Positions 46,056 to 54,551 of a DNA stretch of 64,000 bases are shown here, one piece after another. The notes beneath the pieces are model-generated. The model ran no database searches. It was not told the origin of the DNA and worked only from the letters and a program-made list of their open reading frames with translations. Both the position numbers and the translations under genes were made by a program. Origin of the DNA: Streptomyces morookaense (GTDB taxonomy: Bacteria; Actinomycetota; Actinomycetes; Streptomycetales; Streptomycetaceae); NCBI RefSeq assembly GCF_013030945.1, contig NZ_JABBXF010000066.1, positions 1 through 64,000 of the forward strand, read 5' to 3'. The stretch's first letter is position 1; each line of letters starts with the position of its first letter.

Positions 46056-47644
46056 GTCTGGATGACGCAGCAGTGCTCGACATCGACCCCGTCCTGGACA
46101 ACCCCCGGACCCGCATCGTCGTGTGCTGCGGCTCCGGCGGCGTCGGCAAGACCACCACGGCGGCGGCGCTGGGGCTGCGGGCCGCCGAGCGCGGACGGAA
46201 GGTCGTGGTCCTCACCATCGACCCGGCGCGCAGGCTCGCCCAGTCGATGGGCATCGAGGAGCTCGACAACGTGCCGCGCCGGGTGTCCGGCATCGACACG
46301 TCGGCGGGCGGCGAACTGCACGCCATGATGCTGGACATGAAGCGGACCTTCGACGAGATCGTCGAGGCGCACGCGGACCCGGAGCGCGCCCGGGCGATCC
46401 TGGAGAACCCCTTCTACCAGTCCCTGTCGGCCGGTTTCGCCGGCACGCAGGAGTACATGGCCATGGAGAAGCTCGGCCAGCTCCGTTCGCGGGACGAGTG
46501 GGACCTGATCGTCGTGGACACCCCGCCCAGCCGCTCGGCGCTGGACTTCCTGGACGCCCCCGGACGCCTCGGGTCGTTCCTGGACGGCAAGTTGATCAAA
46601 GTGCTGATGGCGCCGGCGAAGATCGGCGGCCGGGCCGGGATGAAGTTCCTGGGCGTCGGCATGTCGATGATGAGCGGTCCCCTGAACAAACTGATGGGGG
46701 CCCAACTCCTCCGCGACGTACAGACCTTCGTCGCCGCGATGGACACCATGTTCGGCGGCTTCCGTACCCGTGCTGATGCCACCTACCGGCTGCTCCAGGC
46801 ACCGGGCACCGCCTTCCTGGTCGTCGCCGCGCCCGAACGGGACGCACTGCGGGAAGCCGCCTACTTCGTCGAGCGGCTGGCCGCGGAGCGCATGCCGCTG
46901 GCCGGGCTCGTGCTGAACAGGGTGCACGGCAGCGGAGCGGCGGGGCTCTCGGCGGAGCGCGCCCTGGCTGCCGCCGAGGTGCTGGCGGACGCCTCCGGCG
47001 AGGACTGCGGCCCCGGGCGGAACGAGCGAACCGGGCGGAGCGCGGCCCCCGTTGGGATCACGCGACCATCGGAATACCCAGAAAATCTTGACGGCTCCGG
47101 CATTGTGGATCGTGACAGCGGGCAAGCTGGCTCACGTACCGCTGACGACCCTGGCACCCTCGCTCCCACCGACACGTCCTCTCCCGAGAGCGGCTTCCCC
47201 CAGCCCGTGTCGTCGGAAGCGCCTTCCGCACCGCTGCCCTCACCGGCGCCGGGTTCCCCGGCCGACGCCGTGGACGGCTCTGCTGCACGGATCGCCGCAG
47301 GGCTGCTGCGACTGCACGCCGAGCGCATGCAGGTGCTCGCCCGCGAGCGCCGCACGCGGGACCGCTTCACCGCCCTCCATCCGGAGGTCCCGGTGGCGGA
47401 AGTGGCCGCGCTGCCCGGCGATGTGCACGACCTCGTGGGGCTGCGCTCGATCGGCGAACGGCTGGCCGTACAGTCCGCGGACCACGGCACGGCGGAGAGC
47501 GTGGCGGAGGGAGCCGCCGCGCAGGAAGCCGGGGAGACCAAGGATGCCGAGGATGCGGAAGGCGACAGACGGACCGACGCCACCGGGACCGTGAACGCCA
47601 CGGTCGGCACAGCCGACGGCGGCGAAGGAGCCGGCACGCCGTAG
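46052..47644 (+). CDS. ArsA-family ATPase, second of a pair, with long linker insertion
   Basis: 530 aa. The GTG at 46052 overlaps the preceding stop. Walker A is CGSGGVGKTT, and LIVVDTPPSRSALDFLDAP is the switch region. The ATPase core is interrupted after about residue 310 by some 105 residues rich in Ser, Pro, Thr and Gly. The core then resumes (AARIAAGLLRLHAERMQ...VAALPGDVHDLVGL), and a low-complexity Glu/Ala/Thr tail follows. The insert region, especially 47040-47160, is visibly less GC-rich than its surroundings. Activity is probably kept because the insert lies between domains. Confidence 0.9.
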   Translation: MSLDDAAVLDIDPVLDNPRTRIVVCCGSGGVGKTTTAAALGLRAAERGRKVVVLTIDPARRLAQSMGIEELDNVPRRVSGIDTSAGGELHAMMLDMKRTFDEIVEAHADPERARAILENPFYQSLSAGFAGTQEYMAMEKLGQLRSRDEWDLIVVDTPPSRSALDFLDAPGRLGSFLDGKLIKVLMAPAKIGGRAGMKFLGVGMSMMSGPLNKLMGAQLLRDVQTFVAAMDTMFGGFRTRADATYRLLQAPGTAFLVVAAPERDALREAAYFVERLAAERMPLAGLVLNRVHGSGAAGLSAERALAAAEVLADASGEDCGPGRNERTGRSAAPVGITRPSEYPENLDGSGIVDRDSGQAGSRTADDPGTLAPTDTSSPESGFPQPVSSEAPSAPLPSPAPGSPADAVDGSAARIAAGLLRLHAERMQVLARERRTRDRFTALHPEVPVAEVAALPGDVHDLVGLRSIGERLAVQSADHGTAESVAEGAAAQEAGETKDAEDAEGDRRTDATGTVNATVGTADGGEGAGTP

Positions 47645-47707
47645 TGGCGGCCGTAGTCGGAGTACACGCGCCGGGCAGGCGCCCTGCTGCGGGGCAGCGG
47701 GGCGCGG

Positions 47708-48043
47708 CTAGCCCACGGCGGCGTACTCGTCGTACTCCTCGCCCCCGAGGGGCAGGATGCCGGCGCCGCGCTCGTACTCGGTGCGGGCCGTCTCCAGGAG
47801 CCTGCGCCAGGAGGTGACGGTCGGCCTGCGCCGCAGCAGGGCCCGGCGCTCGCGCTCGGTCATCCCGCCCCACACCCCGAACTCGACGCGGTTGTCCAAC
47901 GCGTCGGCCAGGCACTCCGTGCGCACCGGGCAGCCGGTGCAGACCGCCTTGGCCCTGTTCTGCGCTGCGCCCTGAACGAATAGTTCATCCGGATCGGTCG
48001 TGCGGCAGGCGGCCTGCGCACTCCAGTCGGTTACCCAGCTCAT
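47708..48043 (-). CDS. wblA: WhiB-like regulator WblA
   Basis: 111-aa [4Fe-4S] protein that represses antibiotic production and promotes sporulation in Streptomyces. ATG 48043 gives MSWVTDWSAQAACR. The four cluster ligands are Cys13, one in AKAVCTG, CPV and ECLADAL (C-x2-C-x5-C). GVWGGMTERERRALLRRR is the family turn and basic DNA-binding segment. The long intergenic region upstream (385 bp) contains two adjacent hairpins likely to be in the leader. Confidence 0.95.
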   Translation of the reverse strand: MSWVTDWSAQAACRTTDPDELFVQGAAQNRAKAVCTGCPVRTECLADALDNRVEFGVWGGMTERERRALLRRRPTVTSWRRLLETARTEYERGAGILPLGGEEYDEYAAVG

Positions 48044-48428
48044 GCTGGCGCCGTCCTCTCCCGAATCGAGGCTCCCCCACGGCGGCAGCGGCATATTCAC
48101 CGTTGCCAGTTGAGGACGTTACGGAAGGCAGGCAGGGGGCAACACCCCCTTCGGGCCCAATCTTGAATGGCCCGAACGGACTATGCGTACGCGGCAGATC
48201 ACCCAACGGAGTGAGCTGACGACATCAGCGACTTTCCCCTGCATACGAGGGCGTTTCGCCCGCCTCGCAGCGGGCAACCACCGACACAGGCGGCAATACG
48301 GACACACCTCATCACCCACAAGAGTGAGGTCGAGGGTGATGCTGGAGCGCATCGCAGTGACTGGCGTGAAACAGCGTAGGCGAACACATGGGCGTCTGTC
48401 CGCCGAATGAGAACGTAGGCTTCCCTCC
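48044..48428. promoter_or_regulatory. wblA/PBP divergent region with paired hairpins
   Basis: Within this 385-bp region, AGGGGG/CCCCCT (48134-48150) and TTCGGGCC/GGCCCGAA (48150-48176, 11-base loop) form two abutting dyads 91-133 bp before wblA. A further dyad, CATCACCC/GGGTGATG, lies near 48306-48341. TAGGCT at 48416-48421 serves the PBP gene. No protein gene is convincing. Confidence 0.45.
48416..48421 (+). promoter_or_regulatory. -10-like element for leaderless PBP gene
   Basis: TAGGCT ends exactly seven bases before the ATG at 48429, the same arrangement as at 45065. No ribosome binding site is present. Confidence 0.5.
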
Positions 48429-50750
48429 ATGGCTACGAAGCGCTCCGGCGGGGGTCACCCGGTGACCCGGCAGGCCGCGAAATTCCTTGGTGTCAGCGTC
48501 CTTTCAGGAGTCGTGCTGGCAGGACTTGCCCTTCCGGGCATCGGCGCGTTCGGCCTGGTGGCCAAGGGCTCGATGGAGGGCTTCGACGAGATCCCGGCCG
48601 ACCTCAGGACACCGCCCCTCAGCCAGCGCACCACCATCCTCGACGCCCAGGGCGGCGAGATCGCGAAGGTCTACTCCCGCGACCGCACGGTGGTCCCGCT
48701 GGACCAGATCTCCCCGTACATGCGCAAGGCGATCGTGGCGATCGAGGACTCGCGCTACTACGAGCACGGAGCGATCGACCCCAAGGGCGTGCTCCGCGCG
48801 ATAAACAGGAACGCCCAGTCGGGCGGCGTCTCGGAAGGCGCGTCCACCCTCACCCAGCAGTACGTCAAGAACGTCTTCGTCGAGGAGGCCGGCGACGACC
48901 CCGACAAGGTCGCCGTGGCCACCCAGCAGACCATCGGCCGCAAGATCAAGGAGCTCAAGTACGCGGTCCAGGTGGAGAAGGAGCTCGGCAAGGACCGGAT
49001 CCTCAACAACTACCTGAACATCACCTTCTTCGGGCAGCAGGCCTACGGCGTCGAGGCCGCCTCCCAGCGCTACTTCAGCAAGCACGCCAAGGACCTCGAC
49101 CTCGGCGAGTCCGCGCTGCTGGCCGGCCTCGTCCAGTCGCCGAGCCGCTACAACCCGGTCCTCGCTCCCAAGGAGGCCACCAAGCGCCGGAACACCGTGC
49201 TCCAGCGCATGGCCGAGCTCAAGGACATCACCCCGGCCCAGGCGGCTGCGGAGCAGGCCAAGCCGATCCGTCTGACCGTCAGCAGGCCCAAGAGCGGCTG
49301 CATCACGGCGGTCGACGGTGCGGGGTTCTTCTGCGACTACGTTCGCAACGTCTTCCTCACGGACCCCGTCTTCGGCAAGACGAAGGAAGCCCGGGCCAAG
49401 CGCTGGAACGAGGGCGGCATGACGATCCGCACCACCCTCGACCCGCAGACCCAGAAGTCCGTCCAAAAGTCGATCACCGATCACGTCTACCAGACCGACC
49501 CGGTGGCCACCGCCGTCTCGATCGTCCAGCCCGGCACCGGCAAGGTGCTCGGCATGGGCCAGTCGCGGCCGTACGGCTTCGGCGAGAACCAGACGCAGAT
49601 CAACTTCTCCGCCGACCACTCCATGGGCGGATCCAGCTACGGCTTCCAGACCGGTTCGACCTTCAAGCCGATCGTCGCGGCGGCGGCCCTGGAGCAGGGC
49701 ACCTCGCCGTACCAGACATATCCCTCGCCGTACCGGATGCCGTACCCGGACTCGGTGGAGAAGTGCAAGGGCACCTGGGAGAACTCCGAGGGCGCGATGG
49801 TCAGCAACGAGAACCGCAGCGAGTCCGGCCCGTACGGGATGCGGGAGGCGACCGCCAAGTCGGTCAACACCTACTTCATCCAGCTGATCGGTGACGTCGG
49901 CATCTGCCCGGTGACCAAGATGGCGGCCAAGATGGGCGTGAAGCCCGCCGACGGCAGCAAGATGGAGCAGGTGCCGTCGATCGCGCTCGGCACCGAGGGC
50001 ATGTCCCCGCTCACCATGGCCTCCGCCTACGCGACCTTCGCCAACCACGGCACGTACTGCACCCCCGTCCTCATCGAGTCCGCCACCGGCCCCGACGGCA
50101 AGGCCCTCCGGGTGCCCAAGTCGCAGTGCTCGCGGGCGATGTCCGAGCAGACGGCCGACACGGTCAACTCCCTGCTGAAGGGCGTGGTCGAGGACGGCAC
50201 CGGCAAGGAGGCCGGGCTGGACGGCCGGGACAGCGCGGGCAAGACGGGCACGACGGACGAGCGCCGCGCCGCCTGGTTCGTGGGCTACACCCCGAACATG
50301 GCCGGTGCCGTGTGGGTCGGCGGTCCCGGCGCCAAGGGCGTCGACATGGAGAACATCACCATCGGCGGTGTCTACCACGACAAGGTCTACGGCGCCGACA
50401 CCCCGGGCCCGATCTGGCGGGACGCCATGAACGGCGCGCTGGACGGCCGCGACGCACCGACCTTCACCCCCTCCGCGGCCGACGACAGCAGCACGGGGAC
50501 CGGTGCCGGCACCGGCGACGACCGGACCGGCACGGGTCAGGGCACGCACAAGCCGGGGACGGGCAAGCCGGGGACGGAGAAGCCGGGCGGCGGGGCCCAC
50601 AAGCCGGGGCACAACAAGCCCGGCAGCCCCAAGCCCGACCCGCTGCCCGGGCTCTCCATCCCGCCGGGCGTGATCGGCGGGACCGGCAACGAGCAGCAGC
50701 CGGGTCAGCAGGGACAGCCCGGTCAGCAGGGACCGCAGGAACAGCAGTAA
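48429..50750 (+). CDS. class A penicillin-binding protein (transglycosylase/transpeptidase)
   Basis: 773-aa bifunctional peptidoglycan synthase. A single transmembrane anchor lies at about residues 19-43. The GT51 domain follows, with EDSRYYEHGAID and STLTQQYVKN. The transpeptidase domain has Ser410 in STFK, SVN, and KTGTT near residue 605. The C-terminal 100 residues are a Gly/Lys/Pro repeat tail (KPGTGKPGTEKP, then Gln/Pro/Gly), as in many Streptomyces PBPs, likely lying in the wall. It is divergent from wblA and probably leaderless. Confidence 0.95.
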   Translation: MATKRSGGGHPVTRQAAKFLGVSVLSGVVLAGLALPGIGAFGLVAKGSMEGFDEIPADLRTPPLSQRTTILDAQGGEIAKVYSRDRTVVPLDQISPYMRKAIVAIEDSRYYEHGAIDPKGVLRAINRNAQSGGVSEGASTLTQQYVKNVFVEEAGDDPDKVAVATQQTIGRKIKELKYAVQVEKELGKDRILNNYLNITFFGQQAYGVEAASQRYFSKHAKDLDLGESALLAGLVQSPSRYNPVLAPKEATKRRNTVLQRMAELKDITPAQAAAEQAKPIRLTVSRPKSGCITAVDGAGFFCDYVRNVFLTDPVFGKTKEARAKRWNEGGMTIRTTLDPQTQKSVQKSITDHVYQTDPVATAVSIVQPGTGKVLGMGQSRPYGFGENQTQINFSADHSMGGSSYGFQTGSTFKPIVAAAALEQGTSPYQTYPSPYRMPYPDSVEKCKGTWENSEGAMVSNENRSESGPYGMREATAKSVNTYFIQLIGDVGICPVTKMAAKMGVKPADGSKMEQVPSIALGTEGMSPLTMASAYATFANHGTYCTPVLIESATGPDGKALRVPKSQCSRAMSEQTADTVNSLLKGVVEDGTGKEAGLDGRDSAGKTGTTDERRAAWFVGYTPNMAGAVWVGGPGAKGVDMENITIGGVYHDKVYGADTPGPIWRDAMNGALDGRDAPTFTPSAADDSSTGTGAGTGDDRTGTGQGTHKPGTGKPGTEKPGGGAHKPGHNKPGSPKPDPLPGLSIPPGVIGGTGNEQQPGQQGQPGQQGPQEQQ

Positions 50751-50766
50751 GGGTGACCGGATACGC

Positions 50767-50803
50767 GGAAGGGGCGCCCGACCAGTGGTCGGGCGCCCCT
50801 TCC
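50767..50803. terminator. bidirectional terminator between PBP and YqeY genes
   Basis: GGAAGGGGCGCCCGACC, a short loop, and its exact complement lie 17 bp after the PBP stop and before the convergent YqeY gene. The 17-bp stem serves both strands. Confidence 0.85.
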
Positions 50804-50840
50804 GTTGTTCCGTGCTGCTGTTCCGTGCTGCGGCCCGGCC

Positions 50841-51305
50841 TCAGCCCGCGAGCAGCTGCTTGACCGCGGCGGCCACCCGGCCGCCCTCGGCGCGACCCGC
50901 CACCTTCGCGTTGGCGAGCTTCATCACGGCACCCATGGCCTTCGGGCCCTCGGCGCCGCCGGCCTTCGCCTCGGCCACGGCCTCCGCCACGACCGCGGCG
51001 AGCTCCTCGTCCGACAGCTGCTTCGGCAGGTAGTCGGCGAGCACCTCGCCCTCCGCACGCTCGCGCTCGGCCTGCTCGGCACGGCCGCCCTTCTCGAAGG
51101 CGTCGGCCGCCTCGCGGCGCTTCTTCGCCTCGCGCGTGATCACCTTCAGCACCTCGTCGTCCGGGAGCTCACGGGCCACCTTGCCCGCGGTCTCCTCGTA
51201 GCCGATGGCGGAGAGAGTGAGGCGAAGGGTGGAGGAGCGCAGCTCGTCGCGCGCCTTGATGGCGGTCGTGAGGTCGTCCTGAAGCCTGGACTTGAGCGTG
51301 GTCAT
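50841..51305 (-). CDS. GatB/YqeY domain protein
   Basis: 154-aa helical protein of the YqeY family, which resembles the tRNA-binding tail of GatB. LKSRLQDDLTTAIKARDELRSSTLRL is the family N-terminus, and ADYLPKQLSDEEL precedes the conserved MGAVMKLANAKVAGRAEGGRV. A role in amidotransferase or tRNA handling is assumed from the fold only. Convergent with the PBP gene and divergent from the phosphoesterase. Confidence 0.92.
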   Translation of the reverse strand: MTTLKSRLQDDLTTAIKARDELRSSTLRLTLSAIGYEETAGKVARELPDDEVLKVITREAKKRREAADAFEKGGRAEQAERERAEGEVLADYLPKQLSDEELAAVVAEAVAEAKAGGAEGPKAMGAVMKLANAKVAGRAEGGRVAAAVKQLLAG

Positions 51306-51433
51306 GCCGCAATCTTCGCATCCCGCACCCCTGCGTGCTCCGCATTAACGGCCGGGCGGACCGGGAACGGTGAACTCCCTTGGCCACACCGGCCGGTGAG
51401 CCGGTACCCGCCGCGGTCTGCAACGATGGACTC

Positions 51434-52360
51434 ATGCGTGCGCGATACGGAGTACCCCTGGGCATCACGGCGGTCGGCGCGGCCGGCATCGCCTATGCCG
51501 CCGGTTTCGAAGTCCGCTCCTTCCGGCTGCGGCGGATCACCGTGCCGGTGCTGCCGCCCGGGATGCGGCCGCTGCGGGTCCTCCAGGTCTCCGACATCCA
51601 CATGGTCGGCGGGCAGCGCAAGAAGCAGCGCTGGCTGCAGTCCCTCGCCGGGCTGCGCCCCGACTTCGTGATCAACACCGGTGACAACCTCTCCGACCCC
51701 GAGGCCGTGCCCGAGACCCTCGACGCCCTCGGCCCGCTGATGCGGTTCCCCGGCGCGTACGTCTTCGGCTCCAACGACTACTACGGGCCCAAGCTGCGCA
51801 ACCCCGCGCGCTACCTGATGGAGCGGGCCACCGGGCGGCACGGCCTCAACGGCAACAAGCCGGTCGTCGGCGCGATCCACAACCCGTGGGAGGACCTGCG
51901 CGACGGCTTCGACCGCGCGGGCTGGGTCAACCTCACCAACACCCGCGGCTCGCTCAAGATCGACGGCATGGAGATCGCCCTCACCGGCCTCGACGACCCG
52001 CACATCAAGCGGGACCGCTACGCCCACGTGACGGGCGGGCCGAAGGAGGACGCCGACTTCTCGATGGCCGTCGTCCACGCCCCCTATCTCCGGGTCCTCG
52101 ACGCCTTCGCGGCCGACCGCTACCCGCTGATCCTCGCCGGCCACACTCACGGCGGCCAGCTCTGCATCCCCTTCTACGGTGCGCTGGTCACCAACTGCGA
52201 CATCGACACCGGCCGTGTGAAGGGCCTCTCCACCCACCAGGCCGGCGGCCACCGCTCCTACCTGCACGTCTCGGCGGGCTGCGGGACGAACCGCTACACC
52301 CCCGTCCGCTTCGCCTGCCCGCCCGAGGCCACCCTCCTCACCCTCGTGGCCCGCGACTGA
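51434..52360 (+). CDS. metallophosphoesterase
   Basis: 308 aa. An N-terminal hydrophobic stretch (residues 6-24) may anchor it. The calcineurin-type metal motifs are complete: VSDIHMVG, NTGDNLSDPE, FGSNDYYG and AGHTHGGQ. ATG 51434 gives MRARYGVPLGITAVG; upstream sequence is non-coding. Related YkuE-like enzymes act on cell-wall or lipid phosphates, but the substrate here is unknown. It is the last core gene before the tRNA-Pro island. Confidence 0.92.
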   Translation: MRARYGVPLGITAVGAAGIAYAAGFEVRSFRLRRITVPVLPPGMRPLRVLQVSDIHMVGGQRKKQRWLQSLAGLRPDFVINTGDNLSDPEAVPETLDALGPLMRFPGAYVFGSNDYYGPKLRNPARYLMERATGRHGLNGNKPVVGAIHNPWEDLRDGFDRAGWVNLTNTRGSLKIDGMEIALTGLDDPHIKRDRYAHVTGGPKEDADFSMAVVHAPYLRVLDAFAADRYPLILAGHTHGGQLCIPFYGALVTNCDIDTGRVKGLSTHQAGGHRSYLHVSAGCGTNRYTPVRFACPPEATLLTLVARD

Positions 52361-52365
52361 CCCCG

Positions 52366-52393
52366 CCCGGGGCCCCACCTGCGGGGCCCCGGG
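52366..52393 (+). terminator. terminator after metallophosphoesterase
   Basis: CCCGGGGCCCC, six bases, GGGGCCCCGGG: a perfect 11-bp stem five bases past the stop. Confidence 0.75.
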
Positions 52394-52478
52394 AAACCGG
52401 ATTTCGTCTCCGGGCTCCGGTCCGCTAAAGTAATCCTTGTTGCTCCGGGGCCCGGGAAAACGGGAACCGGCGGAACAT

Positions 52479-52552
52479 CGGGGTGTAGCGCAGCTTGGCA
52501 GCGCGCTTCGTTCGGGACGAAGAGGTCGTGGGTTCAAATCCCGCCACCCCGA
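52479..52552 (+). tRNA. tRNA-Pro (anticodon CGG)
   Basis: Full 74-nt cloverleaf including discriminator A. The acceptor CGGGGTG pairs with CACCCCG, the anticodon stem CTTCG pairs with CGAAG around TTCGGGA (anticodon CGG, codon CCG), and the T-loop is TTCAAAT. CCA is not encoded. Its 3' 48 bp are repeated 3.6 kb downstream, so this gene is the attachment site of an integrated element. The pSAM2 family is known to use a tRNA-Pro gene. Confidence 0.98.
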
Positions 52553-52555
52553 CAG
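52508..52555 (+). repeat. attachment-site copy 1 (3' part of tRNA-Pro)
   Basis: 48 bp from the anticodon stem to three bases past the tRNA end, identical to 56142-56189. The repeat starts inside the anticodon stem, where tyrosine recombinases usually cross over. Confidence 0.92.
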
Positions 52556-52567
52556 GTGAAACACCAG

Positions 52568-52606
52568 GTCAGGGCCCTGATCCACTTAGTGGATCAGGGC
52601 CCTGAC
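52568..52606 (+). terminator. tRNA-Pro terminator (att copy 1)
   Basis: GTCAGGGCCCTGATCCAC and GTGGATCAGGGCCCTGAC form a perfect stem 15 bases after the tRNA. Confidence 0.85.
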
Positions 52607-52860
52607 TCGTTTCTGGGCCCCGTTTGGGAGCCGACTTCGAAATCCGGCTCCCGGCAGGGCCTCTATGGGGAGTCCGGGCACCAAGGCCGACCATCGGCGA
52701 GACGCAGCTCATATGCCGCCGCCTTCTGTCAGCTCCCCGAGCCATGAACCCAAGGCAGCCGACCTCCACCCGGTGATCAGTTCTTAGGATCTGTCGTACC
52801 CCAACGCGATACTGTCCTGAGCTTGTCCGGACGGACGCGTACTGACGTGGGGGGGCCACG

Positions 52861-54441
52861 ATGGCAGGGAGAAGCGGAGCAGGGGGCGACCCGTACGCTC
52901 GGGAGATCGCGCGGCAGGCCAAGGAACAGGAGAGGGCGCGGAAAGCCGCCGAGGCAGAAGCGAAGCGGAAGGCGCGCGAGGAGAAGCTGGCCTACGAAGC
53001 CGCCCGCGCTCAAGAAGCCGTCGACCAGAGCAGCGTGGTCGAGCATGACACCGAGCAACTCTCCTCGCTGCTGCGCACCGCCGTCCTCGACAACCGGCCG
53101 TTGGCGTTCAACAGTCTCCGGCAGGAATTCACGCCCTCCGTGTTCGCGCCCAAGGCGGAGCTCTCCCGTGAGACGCCGGCCCCTCGCTGGGAGGAGTACG
53201 AGCCGACGCCTCCACGCGGACTCCTGGGCGCCCTCGGCTTCAGGCGCCGCGCCTACGACGCGGAAGTAGAAGCTGCACGCGAGCGGTACGACAGCGCTCT
53301 ACGTGACCAAGGCCGCAAAGAACAGAAGCGGCTGAAGAAGGTACAAGAGGCACGTGCTGAGCACGAGGAACGCAACCGGCGGAAAGCTGCCAAGGTCGAA
53401 CAGTGGAACTCTCGCATAGAGGAGCGCAGGACCGCGTACCGGGACAGGGACGTCGAAGCCGTCGAATGGTTCATAGACCAGGCACTGGCTGCTTCCAGGT
53501 ACCCGCATGGCTTCCCCAAGACCCACAAGGTCTCCTACCAAGCTGACACGGGCGACCTTCTCGTGGAGATCGACCTTCCTCTGGAAGATGTGGTTCCAGC
53601 GGCGCGCGCATACCGGTATGTGAAATCGCGCGACGAGATCGTGCCTACCCCGCGCCCCGAAAAAGAGCGCAAGGAGTTGTACGCGTCCGTGCTCGCGCAG
53701 ACTGCTCTCCGCGTCGTGTACGAGCTCTTCGCCGCCGACAGCGACGATGTCATCAAGTCCATTGCGCTCAACGGGCACGTCGCAACCATCGACCGGGCCA
53801 CAGGGCGGGACGTGCACCCCTGCCTGATCACTCTTCAGACCGACCGGGAAGAGTTCGACCAGCTGGTCCTGACACAAGTGGACCCCCGCGCCTGCCTCAA
53901 ACGCCTGCGTTCGCTGATCTCGCCCAACCCGTACGAACTGGAACCGGTACGCCCGTTGGTCACGTTCGACCTGTCCAAGTTCCGCCTGATGGACAGCCTG
54001 GACGTCGTAGCGGGCCTGGACAGTCGCCCCGTGCTGATGGACCTCTCACCCACGGAGTTCGAGCACCTGGTCAGGCAGCTGTTCGAGGCAATCGGTCTCG
54101 ACAGCGTGAACACCCAGCCGTCGAAGGACGAGGGTGTGGATGCAGTTGCCATGAACACCGATCCGGTCATGAAGGGCCTGTGCATCATCCAGGCGAAGCG
54201 CACGCGCAACGTCGTGCCCTTCGAGACTGTCTCCGCGCTGGCAGGAGTCGTAGAACACAAGCGGGCCGCCAAGGGGATTCTGGTGACGACCTCCTGGTTC
54301 GGGAAGGCCAGCGAGGCGTTCGCCAACGAGCATGGGCGGCTCGAACTCCTCGACGGTGCCAATCTGGTGCACTTGTTCAAGGAGCATTTGGACTTGGACG
54401 TCATCCCCGGACCGGTTCCGCCGAAGCGCCGCCCGCGGTAG
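52861..54441 (+). CDS. Mrr-like restriction endonuclease with coiled-coil N-terminus
   Basis: 526 aa. Residues about 12-60 and 130-190 are charged coiled coils (Arg/Lys/Glu-rich). A central domain (about 200-385) matches nothing I know. Residues about 395-510 are an Mrr-type PD-(D/E)xK nuclease: SPTEFEHLVRQLFEAIGL, catalytic Asp427 in EGVDAVAM, and Gln444-x-Lys446 in IIQAKRT. Mrr enzymes cleave modified DNA, so it is probably a type IV-like defence nuclease. No methyltransferase accompanies it, consistent with that. It is the first gene of the tRNA-Pro island and ends before a strong bidirectional terminator. Catalytic class is firm, target inferred. Confidence 0.88.
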   Translation: MAGRSGAGGDPYAREIARQAKEQERARKAAEAEAKRKAREEKLAYEAARAQEAVDQSSVVEHDTEQLSSLLRTAVLDNRPLAFNSLRQEFTPSVFAPKAELSRETPAPRWEEYEPTPPRGLLGALGFRRRAYDAEVEAARERYDSALRDQGRKEQKRLKKVQEARAEHEERNRRKAAKVEQWNSRIEERRTAYRDRDVEAVEWFIDQALAASRYPHGFPKTHKVSYQADTGDLLVEIDLPLEDVVPAARAYRYVKSRDEIVPTPRPEKERKELYASVLAQTALRVVYELFAADSDDVIKSIALNGHVATIDRATGRDVHPCLITLQTDREEFDQLVLTQVDPRACLKRLRSLISPNPYELEPVRPLVTFDLSKFRLMDSLDVVAGLDSRPVLMDLSPTEFEHLVRQLFEAIGLDSVNTQPSKDEGVDAVAMNTDPVMKGLCIIQAKRTRNVVPFETVSALAGVVEHKRAAKGILVTTSWFGKASEAFANEHGRLELLDGANLVHLFKEHLDLDVIPGPVPPKRRPR

Positions 54442-54492
54442 TCGCCAGTCGCCATACGGCGCGTCCAGCGCCTCGCACGCCAAGGAACGATC

Positions 54493-54538
54493 GGGGAGTT
54501 GCTGCTCTTTGCTACTGCGCAAAGAGCAGCAACTCCCC
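54493..54538. terminator. bidirectional terminator after the Mrr-like gene
   Basis: A perfect 20-bp stem (arms 54493-54512 and 54519-54538, beginning GGGGAGTTGCTGC) around a six-base loop. It separates the nuclease gene from the convergent integrase remnant. Confidence 0.88.
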
Positions 54539-54551
54539 CCTGAGCTTGGCG

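Noticed and set aside
51302..52585. Minus-strand 427-aa frame with GWRDLNPRPLRPERS
   Set aside because: Antisense of tRNA-Pro and of the metallophosphoesterase gene; the real gene is on the plus strand.
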